64,000 nt of DNA from Pachyseris speciosa (taxonomy: Eukaryota > Cnidaria > Anthozoa > Scleractinia > Pachyseridae), in NCBI GenBank assembly GCA_016490735.1, contig JAEMWC010000191.1, positions 850,001 through 914,000 of the forward strand, in the 5' to 3' direction. Shown here piece by piece: positions 26,101-38,900 of the stretch; position 1 is the stretch's first letter; the number at the start of each line of letters is the position of its first letter. The notes beneath the pieces are model-generated. The model was not told the origin of the DNA. It did no database searches and saw only the letters and a list, made by a program, of their open reading frames with translations. The position numbers and the translations under genes are program-made.

Positions 26101-29100
26101 ATTAGATAAATATGCAACTATACATACTTATAGGTATATCTCATCTATTCTTATACAGAACTGAAACTAAATCCTAGGCGATAATCTAGAAGAGATAGTA
26201 GGAAATGGACAAAAGCAAATGCAGTCTCTATGCAGTTCCCCTACCTCAAGATTGAGGCAGTTGTGATTTAAGTCCAAGTAACAACAACACATTTTTAAAC
26301 AAAAGTCTTGGGACTTCTAATCGTTGTCATGCACAATTTGAATAGACAAAATTATTTTATCTGATTTTGAAATGCCAAATTTTATCTTCTTTGTGGGCAG
26401 AAGTGTTGCATATATCATTTTTGTATTTACTTTTGTGACATCTGCTTCGATGTTGTATCCCTCGGTAGATGACAGTTGAGCAAAGAGGGCTTTAAGAGGG
26501 GCACTTGGTGAGTAGTAACGTCCTATTTTTTCACCTTGCAAATCACCAAGTAAGAAATTAGCAGACAGCGTTGCTGATAAAAGTGACACGAGCATCATCT
26601 GTCCACAAGAAGTGCACTTTATCATTTCAGGGTCATTATCGTCCCCTGCTGCGATTCTCCCATTACAATTTACACACGCATACAGCTTGCTGATATCAGC
26701 TGCCAGGATTCTGCCCTCGATCTCTTCACTTTCTGTTTCTTTAGGCTTAAGTTTCTCAGCCTCCAATGCGATCGCTTCAGAGATCTTAATTTCTTCGTTG
26801 CATGGTGAAGTAGTTGAAGATTGAGTGCACTGGAGATACGTCTTATTAAAATAGCCCACTCTCACATCTCGAAATTCGTACGCCTGCCCTTGTGTAACTG
26901 TTTCTATCACATCCTCCCAGATGGTGGCACCAATGAGAGCAGTGCCATCACTGACAACGAGCTCGCACTTCTTCACATCTTTGTTTGTGGAACGTGAAGT
27001 AACAGTCGTCGTTTGTCCTTTTGAAAGCACTCGGGCTTTCACGGAGACAATGTCGCCAACTGTCGAGTGCTGCAGTATTTGCTGAACAGAAGGATCTTTA
27101 GCAAGTTGTCCTGTAACATCTTTCCAGCGGAAAGACAAGTTCTCAGTGCGTATACATCCTTAGTGGCAGAGTTTTCGCTCCACTGTCATCAAGTTGACTT
27201 TGTGATTCATCGTTCTGGTACCAACAAAGGCAAAGAAACGAACATACTTTACAAACGATGGAGTTAAACTTCTCCTGTATGTAGCTTATAAAGCTTTGCA
27301 TTACACTATAAAACTGCATCTTAAGAGTTTGTAAGGCAAGTATGTTTGGCATTTGATAGCTGGGCCTTGTACGGCCACTGTATCGCAGGGCCTTGTACGG
27401 CAATTGTATCACAATGTATCAGAATGTATGTACGCCCGACCGTCGAGGCTGAGGTTGTAGGTCGATTCACTTTTTGTGTATGTGTTGTATGTTTTAGAGC
27501 AAATGAAATAATAGTAAATAGAGAGAATTTACTCACCGAAATGACGTGTGCAAGAGAGTCGAAAATTCCTACCAAAATATATGGCTGCCCTCTTGTCACG
27601 GAACACGAGACCATGAGACCAGATGGACAAAAACAGCCCCTGGAGGGGAGGGTTGGTACGCGGGCTCATTTTCGAAGAAAAAAGAAATATATAAATATAT
27701 ATAGATATGTTTTGGACTAATTTTATTTCCTGAATAGCTAAATTTAAGAACAAAAATTCCCTCGCAGTGTTTTGCAATCATCCAAATAGTGCTTTAATGA
27801 GGCTTGTTATATTGGCTATTCGTGGCTGGAAAACTACTTGATTGGCGGTTGCTCACATCCAACCAATTTGTTACGTCAGTTCCGCATCGTCACATCCGTC
27901 TACGCAGATTTCTGCTAACACCTGCTAACGCCGATTTCCCCCTCTCCACAAAAACTCATCCATTGCTTTGCAATGAATGAGTTAAAAAGGATCAATCAGC
28001 TTGGGTGCGTTGGAATCGTTGGTGTGATAAAAGAAAGGTTGATCCTTTTTTGGCACCTTTAACTGACATCCTACTATACCTAACTGAGTACTTCAATAGC
28101 GAAGCAGCTTTCCACTTAGTTAATGTTTTACATGCTCAGCTATCTCCACCACTCATGCCAAGCTGGATGGCCTACCTGTGGGTCAACAACCCTTAGTTAT
28201 CCAGCTGCTAAAAGGAATGTTCAACGATCGTCCCCATAAACCTAGGTACTCCCAAACTTGGGACATAAATTTTTGTCACTCAATACCTGGCATCGTTTGG
28301 TAGTAACAGGTCACTGTCTCTCATGCAATTGTCATTTGAGCTTGCAATGCTATTCTCTTTAACATACCCGGAAAGGGTCTTGGTCCTAACCAAACTGGAT
28401 CTCAGTCACTGCCGCATACTTCCAGAGGGTGTAGAGTTTACACTTTTGGCTCCTTAATTGTAAAAGAGGCTCTACTGATCATCTTCCGAAGGCCTTCTTT
28501 GCACGACTCCCTTCCAACTCCGATCTATGCCCAGTTGCGACGTTTCGCTCGTACTTAAAGGCTACACATGCGATCCGTCCAGTTATTCCCCCTCCAAGGT
28601 GGATCTGTTGTTTATCTCCTATGTAAGCCTCTTAAACCGGTTACAGCCCCTTCCATCGGGAGGTGGCTATGTTCACTACTGACGGTCTCTAGTGTCGACA
28701 CCAATATTTTCAAAGCACGTTCCGTGCGCAGGGCTAAAACCATGGCAGCAGCCAATTCCAACGTTCCCTTATCAGACATTTTAAGGATGGCTGATTGGTC
28801 TACTCCTTTCGACTTTCCAGTGATTATACTGGCAGTCCGCTTCGCGGCCTTGGTATAATTATGATTATATTACACAAACTCCGTTCGAAATATATGAGAA
28901 AACAACAGGTAGAGTTCAACGCAAAAAACAGCGGTGCCAATAGAAGGCAAACAATCAAATACAACTGGTAATATTTTAATGCAACCCAAAACAAAGAAAC
29001 ACCAAAGTGACAATGCTTATAAGGAAGCAAGGCAAATGTCAACAATAGCAGGTTGCAAATCTTCAGTTCCACAAACACAACAAATGTTGAGCAAACAGCT

Positions 29101-32100
29101 ACAAACAGTGCCCGTGAATAACCGCACGAGCAAATGTTGAGCTGTGAACGGGTTTGTAAAAAAATTTAAATTATATTAACAAACGAAGTGAGAAATATAT
29201 GAGGACCCACCCACCCGTCCCTGTCAGCAGTGTCACCACATTTAGCTATGTGCAGGTGCCATGCCCTACTACGGTGCCAATATAAGAACGATGGTGTTAG
29301 CCGTCCACAGCGTTGAAAGAATGGAGTGTCACGTGTCAGCAGCGCGATGTAGGGCCGCAGGGAGTTGTGGTACTACGTCATGCCTGGCTTTTTTCCTACC
29401 CTGGGGGCTATAGTCTATTTTTCTCTTTAGATGCGTTAAAGAGTGGTTCGTAGCATAATAAGTGGGATTCTACCTGTTATTTTCTCATATATTTCTCACT
29501 TCGTTTGTTAATATAATTTAAATTATACTGGCAGGCCGCTTCACGGCCTTGGTATAATTGTGATTACACACGATCGTTTACTTTAAAGAACGCCAACACA
29601 TTTGTACTTCTTACCAGGTCCAAACCTGTCCCGATTTTGTGAGAGCGAGGGAAAACTGGGCTCCACACAGCACCTTGCATACACCCAGTCCTTTGAGTTT
29701 CTCTACTACATGCGGTACACTACAACCCTCACTGCCACCTCGCCCCAGCTTTCCAAAGTCTCCATCACCCCACGACCAAACACAACCGTCGTTGGTTAGT
29801 GCGAGGGTCTGGGCATCACGACTGCCGCAAGCAACGTCTATGGCATGGTGACCTGATAAAGCACGGACCTAGAAAGATCACAATAAGCAAGCTCAGCAAC
29901 GTTCACACGAAAATAACCCTGGGATAATGTTGTCTCGATTGATCAACGGCGTTCAAAAACGACCTCTAGAAACACATATTTGTCTATGCGCTTTATCCGT
30001 CTGGATCAAACGCATAAAACGTCTCAACCTGGAGAAATTACACGTCGCAGTACGTATTTATGCCTGACGCCCACCCCCTTGGTCCATTTTCTTTTCTCCT
30101 CAATCTCCTAGTTCATAACCCAGGGTTGTTTTCTCGAAAATACTCAGCCCTCGCTCGCTCCAAAATACGCCAGCTCTGAAGGTTACAGTACAGATAGCCT
30201 GAGTATCAGGCTTTTCCTAGAAGGGGAGGGGAGAGGAGAGCTAACCCCTTACCCCTCAGTACGGGCTGATACTCGGGTTACAGTACAGATGTCCCGCGAT
30301 ACTTCTCGAAAAGAATAGATTTATTTCCTATTTTGAATCTTTAAGTCCTTTCGAAATTAATGGGAATTTATATTTCACTTAAGTCGTAAATGTGAACGAA
30401 GTACATAACATCATAGGTACTAGCTCGTATTAGAGATCTCCTTATTAGGAATCGTTCACATTATATCGTAAATCTGTTATTTGAGGAAAAAAGTATAGGA
30501 CAAATGCCTTTAATTTAAAAGGCATATCCGCTATCAAGAAACGGAGTTCAAGATAACAAACGCTAAACGCAGCGTTATGTTCGTTATTTTGTGTCAGTGG
30601 CGGGGGAGAGGAACTAATCAAAAGCTATGAAATTGAACCTATAAGAATCGTGCTAATTATCTCCTGTCTTATCCCTTGATGGTTTACATATGGCAAAGCA
30701 AAATCAATGCGTAAGTGTTGAAGCCTTTCAAATAGGAGACTTTGAAGATGGCGACATTTGAATACCCCCAGCAAAATTCTACAGGTTGTGCTTTGCACAT
30801 GCTAATTGGAGCATTTGTCATTTATTTCCGACTGCGATGACAGGAAAAAAGAAAACAAAATGTATGTTCTGGTGGTTATAGTGAAATGACGCGACCGACA
30901 AAATGGCTTGTTTCACGAAAAAACAGCCCCAGGGGTTTGCACCTGTTTGGGTCTCATTTGTGTCTGGTTATCCCCATGCCCCAAGCGGCCATACTCGCCC
31001 AGGCCCCATGTGAACAGCTCGCCAGTGGACAGGACAGCAGCACTGTGAGAACTACCGCAAGATATCTCTTGTACAAACTTGCTTTTAAACGCCTCAATCA
31101 GCTGGGGGCGGTCATAGTTCCTGAATTTTAAGTAAAAAAAAGTGTTAACAATACTGCCGTGCCTTTACAGAGGAACCTTGCCACTGAAAACACTGAAACG
31201 CCACCGAAAATGAATGCCTCCTGTACACACTCTACACATTCAGGTAATAGTGATAAACGTGGAAAGACTACGAAACATCCACTGTTGGATAAACGAGACA
31301 ACACTGAACATTAAATATTGCCTCCATCCCTTTACCTGTATTTTACGGCTAATAATTACTGCCGCATTACTGAAGTTTAATTGAAGGAAATTACAAAATT
31401 ACAACTTAAACTTAAAATGCATTTCGCTTATCTTTTATCAGCTGCTCAGTTCTTCCAATACAAGAAGATCGTTTTTTTAAGGAAAAAAGGGACTTCGTTA
31501 TCAACAGTTGTTAAAATGACTTCAACTATCAACACTGAGGTTTACTTCCGAGAAAAAGCTTTCTAGAAAACTAAGTGTTACATAAAACGAATTGATAAAT
31601 CCACCGCAGGCTTACATTTTATTTCCGTGCCCAAGTTTGCCATCTTCTCCTTCTCCCCACGAGAACAATTTACCCTCGATCGTTATAGCCATAGAATGCC
31701 GGCCCCCAGAGTGCACCGCGACCTTCTTTACCACGAACTGACTCAGGGCCTCAATCTGCCGGGGCACAAGCACGTTACCAGATATGGGTCCCAGCCCCAG
31801 GCGGCCATTCGTTGACTCTCCACAAGCCAAGACTTTTCCTTCCATAGTGACGGCAAACAAACTCTTTGAGCCACCACTCACTTGCTGAACTTTGAGACTG
31901 GATAAGGTATCGGAAGCTGAAGGCATCTTAATCTAAAGGAAACGTTACTCAGTAAATGGAATGGAATGTTTGGATTGACAAATCGAAGGGTAAAGCAGTA
32001 GGAATTTCCTTGTGAATTAATTAGGAACTCGTTTGTCCTTCTGTTTTTGGACAACCACCAGTTTACCTATGTGCTGCTTTTGAGGAGGAAATGTTTTCAT

Positions 32101-32881
32101 AGCACACTTGTATAGAGCATATTGTCGCAGACGGGTCATAAGCCAATTTAAAAAACTGTTCGAAATCCTATAACAGAAGTCCAGCTTTTAATAACACATG
32201 CAACTGAGATTCCCTTGAACAAAGTTGATCCGTTGCTCAATTTCGTTAACCAAAAACTGTTTAACCACGGTAAGAAATCCCCTACCTTGGATCCCTTCAG
32301 ACCTCCCAGCTGATCTTTGTCATTTAGACCCCATACGAACACCTTCACTTGTCCTTCAGGGGTGGGCTCAGTAGAGGAAGGCTTCTTTCTCAGCGCCCTC
32401 CTTTGTCTGGCTGCTTCATCCTCTTCGTCCAACGCCAGAAAAGAAAAGCTGGCGGCCATGTCGTCATCGTCCGCTTTGGCCCGAGCTGTTAGTCCGATTC
32501 CGTGGATCTTGCAATCGATGCCGCTGCTCTTACACTGACGGATGCCGATTTCCAGGAAGTGATATTCCTAAGATGTAACAAGATTACATAAGTTTCCAAA
32601 CTGAGAAACTAGTGGCTTGGAACAAGGTGGATACGCCCAGAAGTCGCTAGCAGAACCGTATTAGTAAAAATGGTCAAGGTAGAAGTAGAGTTTCGGCCAA
32701 TCAACTGCATTCGCTGGAAGAGGCACAGGATCAACGCAAAGCTTCTGCAATTAATTGCGCGAAAAATAAATCAGGAATCGAGTTTCTGTCGAGCCGGACT
32801 GTGAGCCGTAAATAATTGTTTCAGTCCTCTTCAGAGTATCGCAACAGACGTGTCTTCTTTATTACCAAGGGTCCCTTCCTC

Positions 32882-32913
<32 letters not shown>

Positions 32914-35900
32914 CTTCAAACAGTCTTCACTCTCAGGTTACAGGACTCGACTCTTTGAACAAGGTTTTAACTTGCATGTTTTGTTTACAAGAGGGGAAAT
33001 CGGAGACATTTAAATGCTCGCACAATATTCTGATTAAACGGTGACATTCTAAGACCGTTTGACTGCTTCTACAGTTACACTAATTCACCATAGAGTAACG
33101 GAAGGCCGTGATGTAATCGTGTAGGAAACCGTAACGAAAATCAACATGGAAAACTCAAGTGCCCAGTTATAAGTCTCTCACCTCTTGAGCATCTTCCAGC
33201 AGTGTCACAACGGAATCAGTGGCGCTGATGTGCACAGTTTTGATTTCTTTCAAGGCCTGAATACTGTCTCCAGCTGAAATGACAACCACTGAGGGCATGT
33301 AGCTACTATCTGACGGGTCCACTGTCATGGTTAACCGCTGGATCAAAAGATCGGGGTGCAACTCGATGCGAATCCAGTGCTGCGCAGGAGAGAGACAAAC
33401 AGAAAAAAAAGGGAAACGGATGAACATCAATGAGGATGGAAACCCTTTTTGGGGGGAATAACTTCCAACTCAAACAAAAGTTACGACCCACTGAAAGAAA
33501 CAAAATTCGCGAATGGAACCCAATAACATGTTTGAGCGCTTTTTAGTCCGTGGCGACACAGTACCTCTCTCTTAAAATATTGGAAATTTTTCCCTGGGTC
33601 CAATCGTACCTGCTTCTACTATACATTTGTTTCCAGTTGCTTTTGTTTTGTTTTTTTTTTGTTTTCCTTTTTCACTGAAAGAATCATCGCGAAGGTCCTC
33701 TGAGTTTGAAGCATCTTACTGGTACATATTGTAGTACTTTGGTCAAATCTCGATGGCAAAAATCCGATTTCACAACGTCTTACCTTTCCCTGGGATCCCG
33801 CTGACTGCCAGTACGATTCCGTACCATCAGTCAGCCGTACCGCTTGACTCTCCCGAGATGACACCATAAGACTCTTCACAACCCGGTCCCATTCCTTAAC
33901 AATATGCTCTGGTCCCCCTAATCCCCCGGTTATGATCTTCTTCTTGCCTCTTCCCGCCTTTCCAGCATTCACAGGGATGCTACTGGGCTCTTCAAAGCGG
34001 TGGAATGAGTGACGGTGGTTGCGGCGGAGCCTGAAACACGTCTCGCAGTAGTTAAAGTCGGAGCAAGTCTTACACTTGAAGCGAGGGCCTTCGATGGGTA
34101 CCATGTGACACCCGTCACATCTGGAATGGAAACATGATTCCTGTTCGTCATGTGAACAAGACATTCTCAATACAGGGCAGTTATGAATTTCTGATTCGCG
34201 GAATTATTAAGAATTTCAACGTAAAAAGAGTGTCAACTTATTTTGCCGGTCATATAAATGTGCCGCGTTACACACTAGCGATTATTCTGACCTGATACGA
34301 GGATGAGTGGCAGGTACCACCTCCATCTCAGATATGAGCCCGGTCCAGTTAGTTTGCTGTGGGAAGTCCACCTTGACATCTTTACCATTTGGACTAATCG
34401 ACACCACAGTACCTACACTGGCGTGGTTCACTGATCCCCACTTGTACTTGGGTGTGGTCACGGAGGGTTTGACACGCACTCGATCACCAACTTTGATCAA
34501 CTCCCGCCGGGCTGAAAACCAAGAAAACTGTGAACAACTTTTGGTTTCCTCATCAGTAGCATTTGGCTTGAGGCAAGGCTCCGTTCGGTTCGGTTCGAAG
34601 TGGTTGTGCTAATACATGTCCAGACCTAGCACGTTCTTCATCAATCGACGCTTCTTACAAATGAGACTAATTCCAGCAAAGAAAAGATCGTGAGCTCTGA
34701 AGTGTGGCACACGACACAATATTCATTCCTTTCACTGCACGAACGTTTTACGGATTGAATAGAAGCTCAGCTAAGAAAGGTCTTGAATGTATATGTACGC
34801 GATAAACCAAACTGAGAAAGTTTGAATCTAACAACAAAACAACTTGTTGGATGGAAGGTTATAATACACGTAAAATACGCAAAAATGTCACAAGATGCGA
34901 TAACAACTGGTTAATGAATTTACGCCACTGCTTCAAAACAAATTCTTATTGACCCGACACGTTTCCTCAAGGTAGGATGTGTTATAATGCAAGGGAAAAA
35001 CGCTTTCTATTTTACCAAAAGAATCATGTCCTAGCAGCTCCACGTGAACATATCTGACCCAGTAGGTGCCGTTCTTCTTCTGCCAGTCACCTTGAACATT
35101 CAGATCATGGAGTCCATCACGGTCAAGCTGAAAGGAATTGATAAGTATCTACCACCTCACAAAATCACCAACTACATGCAAACAAACAACAAAGGTTGAC
35201 AAATCTACACACAAAACCGTTTTCACACTATAATAGGCTACTGTCTTCGTTATATCCGGAATACAGTCAAAGTGAAAGGTTTTTAATTAAACATGCAAAA
35301 CCGTTCATAAACTGCAGTGGGCTACCGTCTTCACTGTATCAGAAATCCCATTGCGGTCGAAGAGGTTATACCCAATGAAAAGCTTCTGATTTTAAAACCA
35401 TCACGTCCCTGCGTCGGTTTTAAGTTCGATCTTGAGCATCTGCTGCAAAGACTACCGAGGGCAGGCGACTCTGAGCAAGTGGGCTTTGATTTGTTTTTTA
35501 TACTGTCACTGTATTTACTTTCAATGCAAACACTACTTTGGAGCAATGCTCTATCATCCCCACCCACATCATTCTACAAAACTGTTAAAGACGCGCACAC
35601 ACACTACCGGCATTGTTGGGTCCAACATGTTGGTTGTCTTTCAACACCGTGTTGTGTGCTGTTGGGACTTGTTGGCAGCTGAAGCAACAACAACTACAAC
35701 AACAACCAACCGGCCCTTGCCAACAACACCCAAAACGGTGTTCAGACGCAGCCCACACACTGGGTCCAACAAAGTTGGCGGCGTTTACACGGGCCTAAGG
35801 CATTCAACTGCAAGGCTAAAGAGGAAACATAGGCGTCTTCTTTTACACAAAAGTACCCACCTTGATGACCCGACCGATATCTCCCTCGTGCACCTCCTCG

Positions 35901-38900
35901 TACGTCCTACAGCAGCGCACCATCATGCCAACCTGAATATTATCCCGCACGTATCGCGCATACTCGTCGTTACTGGAGAGATCGCTGCGTCTCTTGAACT
36001 CGGTCGGCATAGCAAAAGATTCACCTTCACTCGAGCTGCTGTCAGTGTCGTTACTGGAAACCGCGTCACTGTCGTCATCATCACCGTCCGACGAGTCCTC
36101 GCTGGACGTCAGCTCTGGCGGCGCAGCTTGTCTGTCTTGACCCTCGGGAACCTAGTAACGACAATACACTGTTTAATAATTGCTCGGAGTTCATAAAGCA
36201 GTTATATACGCTTCTCGCTCATCCCCTAAGAGGTTCTCATGACCAGCAGAGGCTCTGGGAAGGGTGATGGATCTAAAGACCTATATCAACCCAACTTCCA
36301 TCTCAGCTTAAGGTGTGTGATGGGGTAGGACAGACCGCAGCAGCGGGAACTACGTTTCCTAACCTTTTCGATCAGTGAGTGGTTTCTTCTACGTCCCCGT
36401 GAAGTTTTACATGGGAAGGCGAAGGGGACAAGGCCAACGGCTTAACGACTCACTGCTTAATGACGCGATCATCTGAACTGAAGGAGATGCCGAGCACCGA
36501 GCGTTTTCTAACTCTAATATTTGTCGATTCAATGAAGTTGTTGACTCAGAAAATAGTATTAATCGATAACGACTTGGCTTATCTGTGGAGGCCCTAAAAG
36601 AATAACACCGCAAGAAGCATAACAAGAAGAAATTACAGCAACGGTAGCAACAACAACAACAACAACAACAACAAAGGCAACAACAATTTCATCAACAACA
36701 GCAACCTCAACAACAAGACATATGGGTGATTCGGCATTTCTACCTCGATATCAGGATGATCTATCAGCCAGGCCACAACTAGCTCAGCCCTTGGCTCCTC
36801 CTCGTCCGCTAGCTCTTTCAGTGCATACTCTGCTCGGCCTCTCGAGAATCCCATTTCCACCAGTTGTTGTACTAAAGGTGGGGGTGGGGGTGGGGTGGGC
36901 TTTCGAGTGCGAGCCTTCTTTTTCTGCAAATGTTTAGATTTGGGAGGCTTTCTCGTGGTGGACTGAGGCGGAGGCCGTTCCTGATCCGGCGGGCCTGGGG
37001 CGGCTGGTGTTGGAAGCTCAGCCGGACGGCTGGCTTCGTTGGCAAGGAATTGACAAGCAGCCAAGGCAGCAGCCTAGGTATAAGGGAAAAAAGAATACGT
37101 ATGAACATATGCAAACAGGGAAAACATCCTTGCAAAGGACCAGAAATTAAAATTTGGTTACAAGTAAAAGGACTTTTATATGGGGATTACTACGACAACA
37201 ACAACAAAGCAGCCTAGTTATACGGGGGAAAAGAATACGTATCAACATATGCAAACAGCGAAAACATCCTTCCAAAGGACCAGAAATTAGATTTTGTTAC
37301 GAGTAAAAGGACTTTAATATGGGGATTACTACGACAACAACAAAAGAAAAAGAAAAAAGAAAAGGAAAGGAAAAAGAAAACAAACAAACAAAAAATAGAA
37401 GTAAAATCTAACTGAAAATAATAGATACAATATGGTGGTCGGGAAAATGTTGAACATATAGGTAAAATATACGGAAAACAGGGTGAAATTACACAGTGGT
37501 ACAAAGTACAGAGAGCTCCCTTAGTCCCATTGCTCCTCGAGTCACTACATGTATGTGTATGAAATGCTATAGTGAAACAATTTCGAGTTTAAATGTCGAG
37601 GACGTCTAGGAGTACAAAGGGACTGACCTCTAACTCTTCCCTGTCAAACAATGCCTTGATAGGCGAGGGTTTGATGGCAGAACACATGAGCTGTTGTAGA
37701 GAAAATGTGCCACCAGCATCTGCGCTGTCAGCTTGGTGATTCAGTATCTGTCTCAGGTTATCCTGTCTGCTGCACAGCACACGAGCAGCTTTCAGCAGCC
37801 CAAGAGTAATCTGCTGCTGCCTTAACAACGACGTATCTACGTCTTCCCCTAGCGAAGAAAAATAGCTTAATTCTTAGGACTGTCTTTTTCATTTATTAAT
37901 TCGTCTCCTTTTAATACAACCCCTCGCCAAAATATTATACACTGGTGCAGTCTTCCAGGATAAGGAAGCCTGAAACACCGACGAGAGCCGCACTGAAGAA
38001 TGAACGTGCAGTGAAATTAGAGATCATGTCCATTCAGAACTAAGGGGATTTATTCACGGCCTAAAAACCAAATCGTGGCTAGTTGAGCATAACGGCGTCA
38101 AAAATCACTATCCCTAATCCATAAGAAACTTTATCACAATATCTTTCAAACTGGTTGTGAATAAACGGAATGATTTTCAATTTACCATAACCCAAATAGT
38201 AACCCGCCACCCGCCTACTCATACGTGTATCAATATGGCTAAAGGTGCGTTCACTGGGATGATCCATAAATCTAAAAGAGTTGCTTAGGAATAAATGCGT
38301 TTAAACTGAAAGCTCACCTCCTGCTTTAGGAGGCATGAGTGTTCTCACCGGGGGAGACCTCACAGATTGCACCCACTCCTCCCCTGGCACAGCAGGAAGT
38401 TGAAAGTTCTCTTGATCTTTGTCAGCGGTTTTCTTGCCAGTTCCGGCAAGTCTGACGAGTGAGGCCCAGATCCCCAGTGACGCGTCCGACATGGGAAGGT
38501 TGTCCACTGAAAATGGGACGACTGGTACCTGGTTGAAGTCATAAGAATATGTATTGTCACTCAATGTTGTTAAGGAACTCAAGAGTAATATACTTGAAAT
38601 GCTTTTATGCTTTCCGTTGTACTAAGCAATCACATCAGTAATGCAGTTGTTCCGTTGCTGTGTCACGGAATTATTTCGTTACTGTAACAGACTTCTGTTA
38701 CATTTTTGAACTTCGGAATAGCATGTGGACGTAAAATTTGAGGTTCTATCTTTTGAGTCTGGGATTTGCTGTCGTTATTTGCAGTATGGTGTTTATGTTT
38801 TGGAATAACATGGACAGTCACGGTTTTGAGGCACGTAATATGAAATAAACGTGAAACTTGAGGTTGTAATTTTGGAGTCCAAGATTTTGCTGTCGTTATT

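Larger units (their letters stand above)
24763..27984 (-). mobile_element. 3.2-kb unit with 12-bp inverted ends carrying an RPA-like gene, inserted in DIRS-like copy 1
   Basis: Ends with TAACTCATTCAT at 24763-24774 and its exact reverse complement at 27973-27984. It interrupts the DIRS-like element: the sequence before it continues after it, as shown by the second copy around 52385-52400. It contains one gene-like reading frame (26317-27214, minus) and three tandem blocks of that gene's 3' end. No transposase was recognised. The target duplication is unclear. Confidence 0.5.
31121..36743. other. introns between exons 20 and 28 with little recognised
   Basis: Introns 31121-31615, 31933-32285, 32568-33181, 33380-33783, 34512-35015, 35128-35860 and 36152-36743. 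In 35200-35350 two diverged copies of an aaaaccgtt...gtcttc motif occur. 35600-35800 has opposed ttgttgg/ccaacaa words like the element at 63051. No gene. Confidence 0.5.

Noticed and set aside
35432..36196. 254-codon plus-strand frame
   Set aside because: Antisense to HERC2 exon 21 and an intron; low-complexity Thr/Arg composition and no family resemblance.
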